Shown: piece by piece, positions 5,994-6,444 of the stretch
Position numbering within the stretch: the stretch's first letter is position 1
Layout of the letters: every line of letters starts with the position of its first letter
NCBI GenBank assembly: GCA_003555385.1
Contig: PWHO01000225.1
Span: 1 to 6,444, forward strand
From: Bacteroidales bacterium
Lineage (GTDB): Bacteria; Bacteroidota; Bacteroidia; Bacteroidales; UBA7960
Direction of reading: 5' to 3'
DNA: 6,444 nucleotides
Notes under the pieces: model-generated
The model's database searches: none
Seen by the model: the letters and a program-made list of their open reading frames with translations, nothing else
What the model was told of the DNA's origin: nothing
Program-made: the position numbers and the translations under genes

Positions 5994-6444
5994 ATGCTTT
6001 TAACTTTTGGAGCCAGGACGCTGGCCAAAATCAGCAAAAAACGTTTTGACAAATGGTATGTCCATGCTGTAGAATTGCAGCAGAAGGTGTTTGAGGAGCT
6101 GATATCAAGGGGGCAGCATACCGCCTTCGGACGCGAACATCAGCTGAACAAGGTGACGGATCATGCCAGCTTCGCCAGACAGGTGCCCATACGCGAATAT
6201 GAAGACTTTAAGCCCTGGATAGACCGTATCCTCAAAGGGGAAGAAGATGTATTGTGGCCCGGCAGGCCCATGTACCTGTCCAAAACATCGGGAACCACCT
6301 CGGGGGCGAAGTATATTCCCATCACAAAGGACTCCATGCCCAACCATCTCAATTCAACCCGTCAGGCATTGCTGATGTATGTGTTGAAAACGGGGAAAAC
6401 CGATTTTCTCAAAGGGCGGATGATCTTTGTTTCCGGAAGCCCGG
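5994..6444 (+). CDS. GH3-family acyl-acid amido synthetase (partial, C-terminus off the right edge)
   Basis: First 150 codons of a protein related to plant GH3 auxin-responsive proteins. These belong to the adenylate-forming superfamily: they activate a carboxylic acid with ATP and join it to an amine, usually an amino acid. The ATP/AMP-binding signature is intact as YLSKTSGTTSGAKYIPIT (94-111). The N-terminal helices (KISKKRFDKWYVHAVELQQK) and the following TAFGREH and VPIREYEDFKPWIDRILKGEEDVLWPG segments fit the bacterial GH3 layout. The start ATG at 5994-5996 is preceded by an AT-rich stretch with no Shine-Dalgarno, ordinary for Bacteroidota. No signal peptide is seen, so it is cytoplasmic. 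The acyl and amine substrates of most bacterial GH3 proteins are unknown. Only about a quarter to a third of the usual length is visible. Confidence 0.9.
   Translation, partial: MLLTFGARTLAKISKKRFDKWYVHAVELQQKVFEELISRGQHTAFGREHQLNKVTDHASFARQVPIREYEDFKPWIDRILKGEEDVLWPGRPMYLSKTSGTTSGAKYIPITKDSMPNHLNSTRQALLMYVLKTGKTDFLKGRMIFVSGSP

Overview
The window looks like chromosomal core sequence from a member of the Bacteroidota. Three things point there. Matches to the Bacteroidota -7 promoter element TAnnTTTG lie in front of genes (exact at 2357-2364 on + and 4275-4282 on -). Shine-Dalgarno sequences are mostly weak or absent. The right edge holds a bacterial GH3-family gene, a family common in that phylum. 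Base composition looks roughly balanced by eye. I see no mobile element, CRISPR array, tRNA or rRNA. The taxonomic call is an inference.

Layout, left to right. (1) Positions 1-2187, minus strand: a two-gene leucine-degradation operon. It is transcribed from liuB (carboxyltransferase/beta subunit of methylcrotonyl-CoA carboxylase) into liuC (methylglutaconyl-CoA hydratase, cut by the left edge). These are consecutive steps of the leucine/isovalerate pathway. The biotin-carboxylase partner subunit is not in the window. (2) 2188-2380: divergent intergenic region. (3) 2381-3367, plus strand: an exported alpha/beta hydrolase with a complete catalytic triad. (4) 3364-4224, minus strand: a full-length MscS-type mechanosensitive channel. 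It converges on the hydrolase so tightly that the two TAA stop codons share the four bases TTAA. (5) 4225-4441: divergent intergenic region with a perfect 17-bp inverted repeat, a minus-strand -7 element and two further small palindromes. (6) 4442-5974, plus strand: an exported M20-family metallopeptidase of the carboxypeptidase S/PM20D1 type. (7) 5994-6444, plus strand: the first 150 codons of a GH3-family acyl-acid amido synthetase, 19 nt downstream of the peptidase and probably in the same transcript.

Most genes have confident family assignments. The most thought-provoking feature is the pairing in (6)-(7). GH3 enzymes join amino acids to acyl acids through an acyl-adenylate, while M20 enzymes of this type cleave (and in PM20D1 also form) N-acyl amino acids. 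A make/break pair for N-acyl-amino-acid conjugates is a testable hypothesis, not something the sequence proves.
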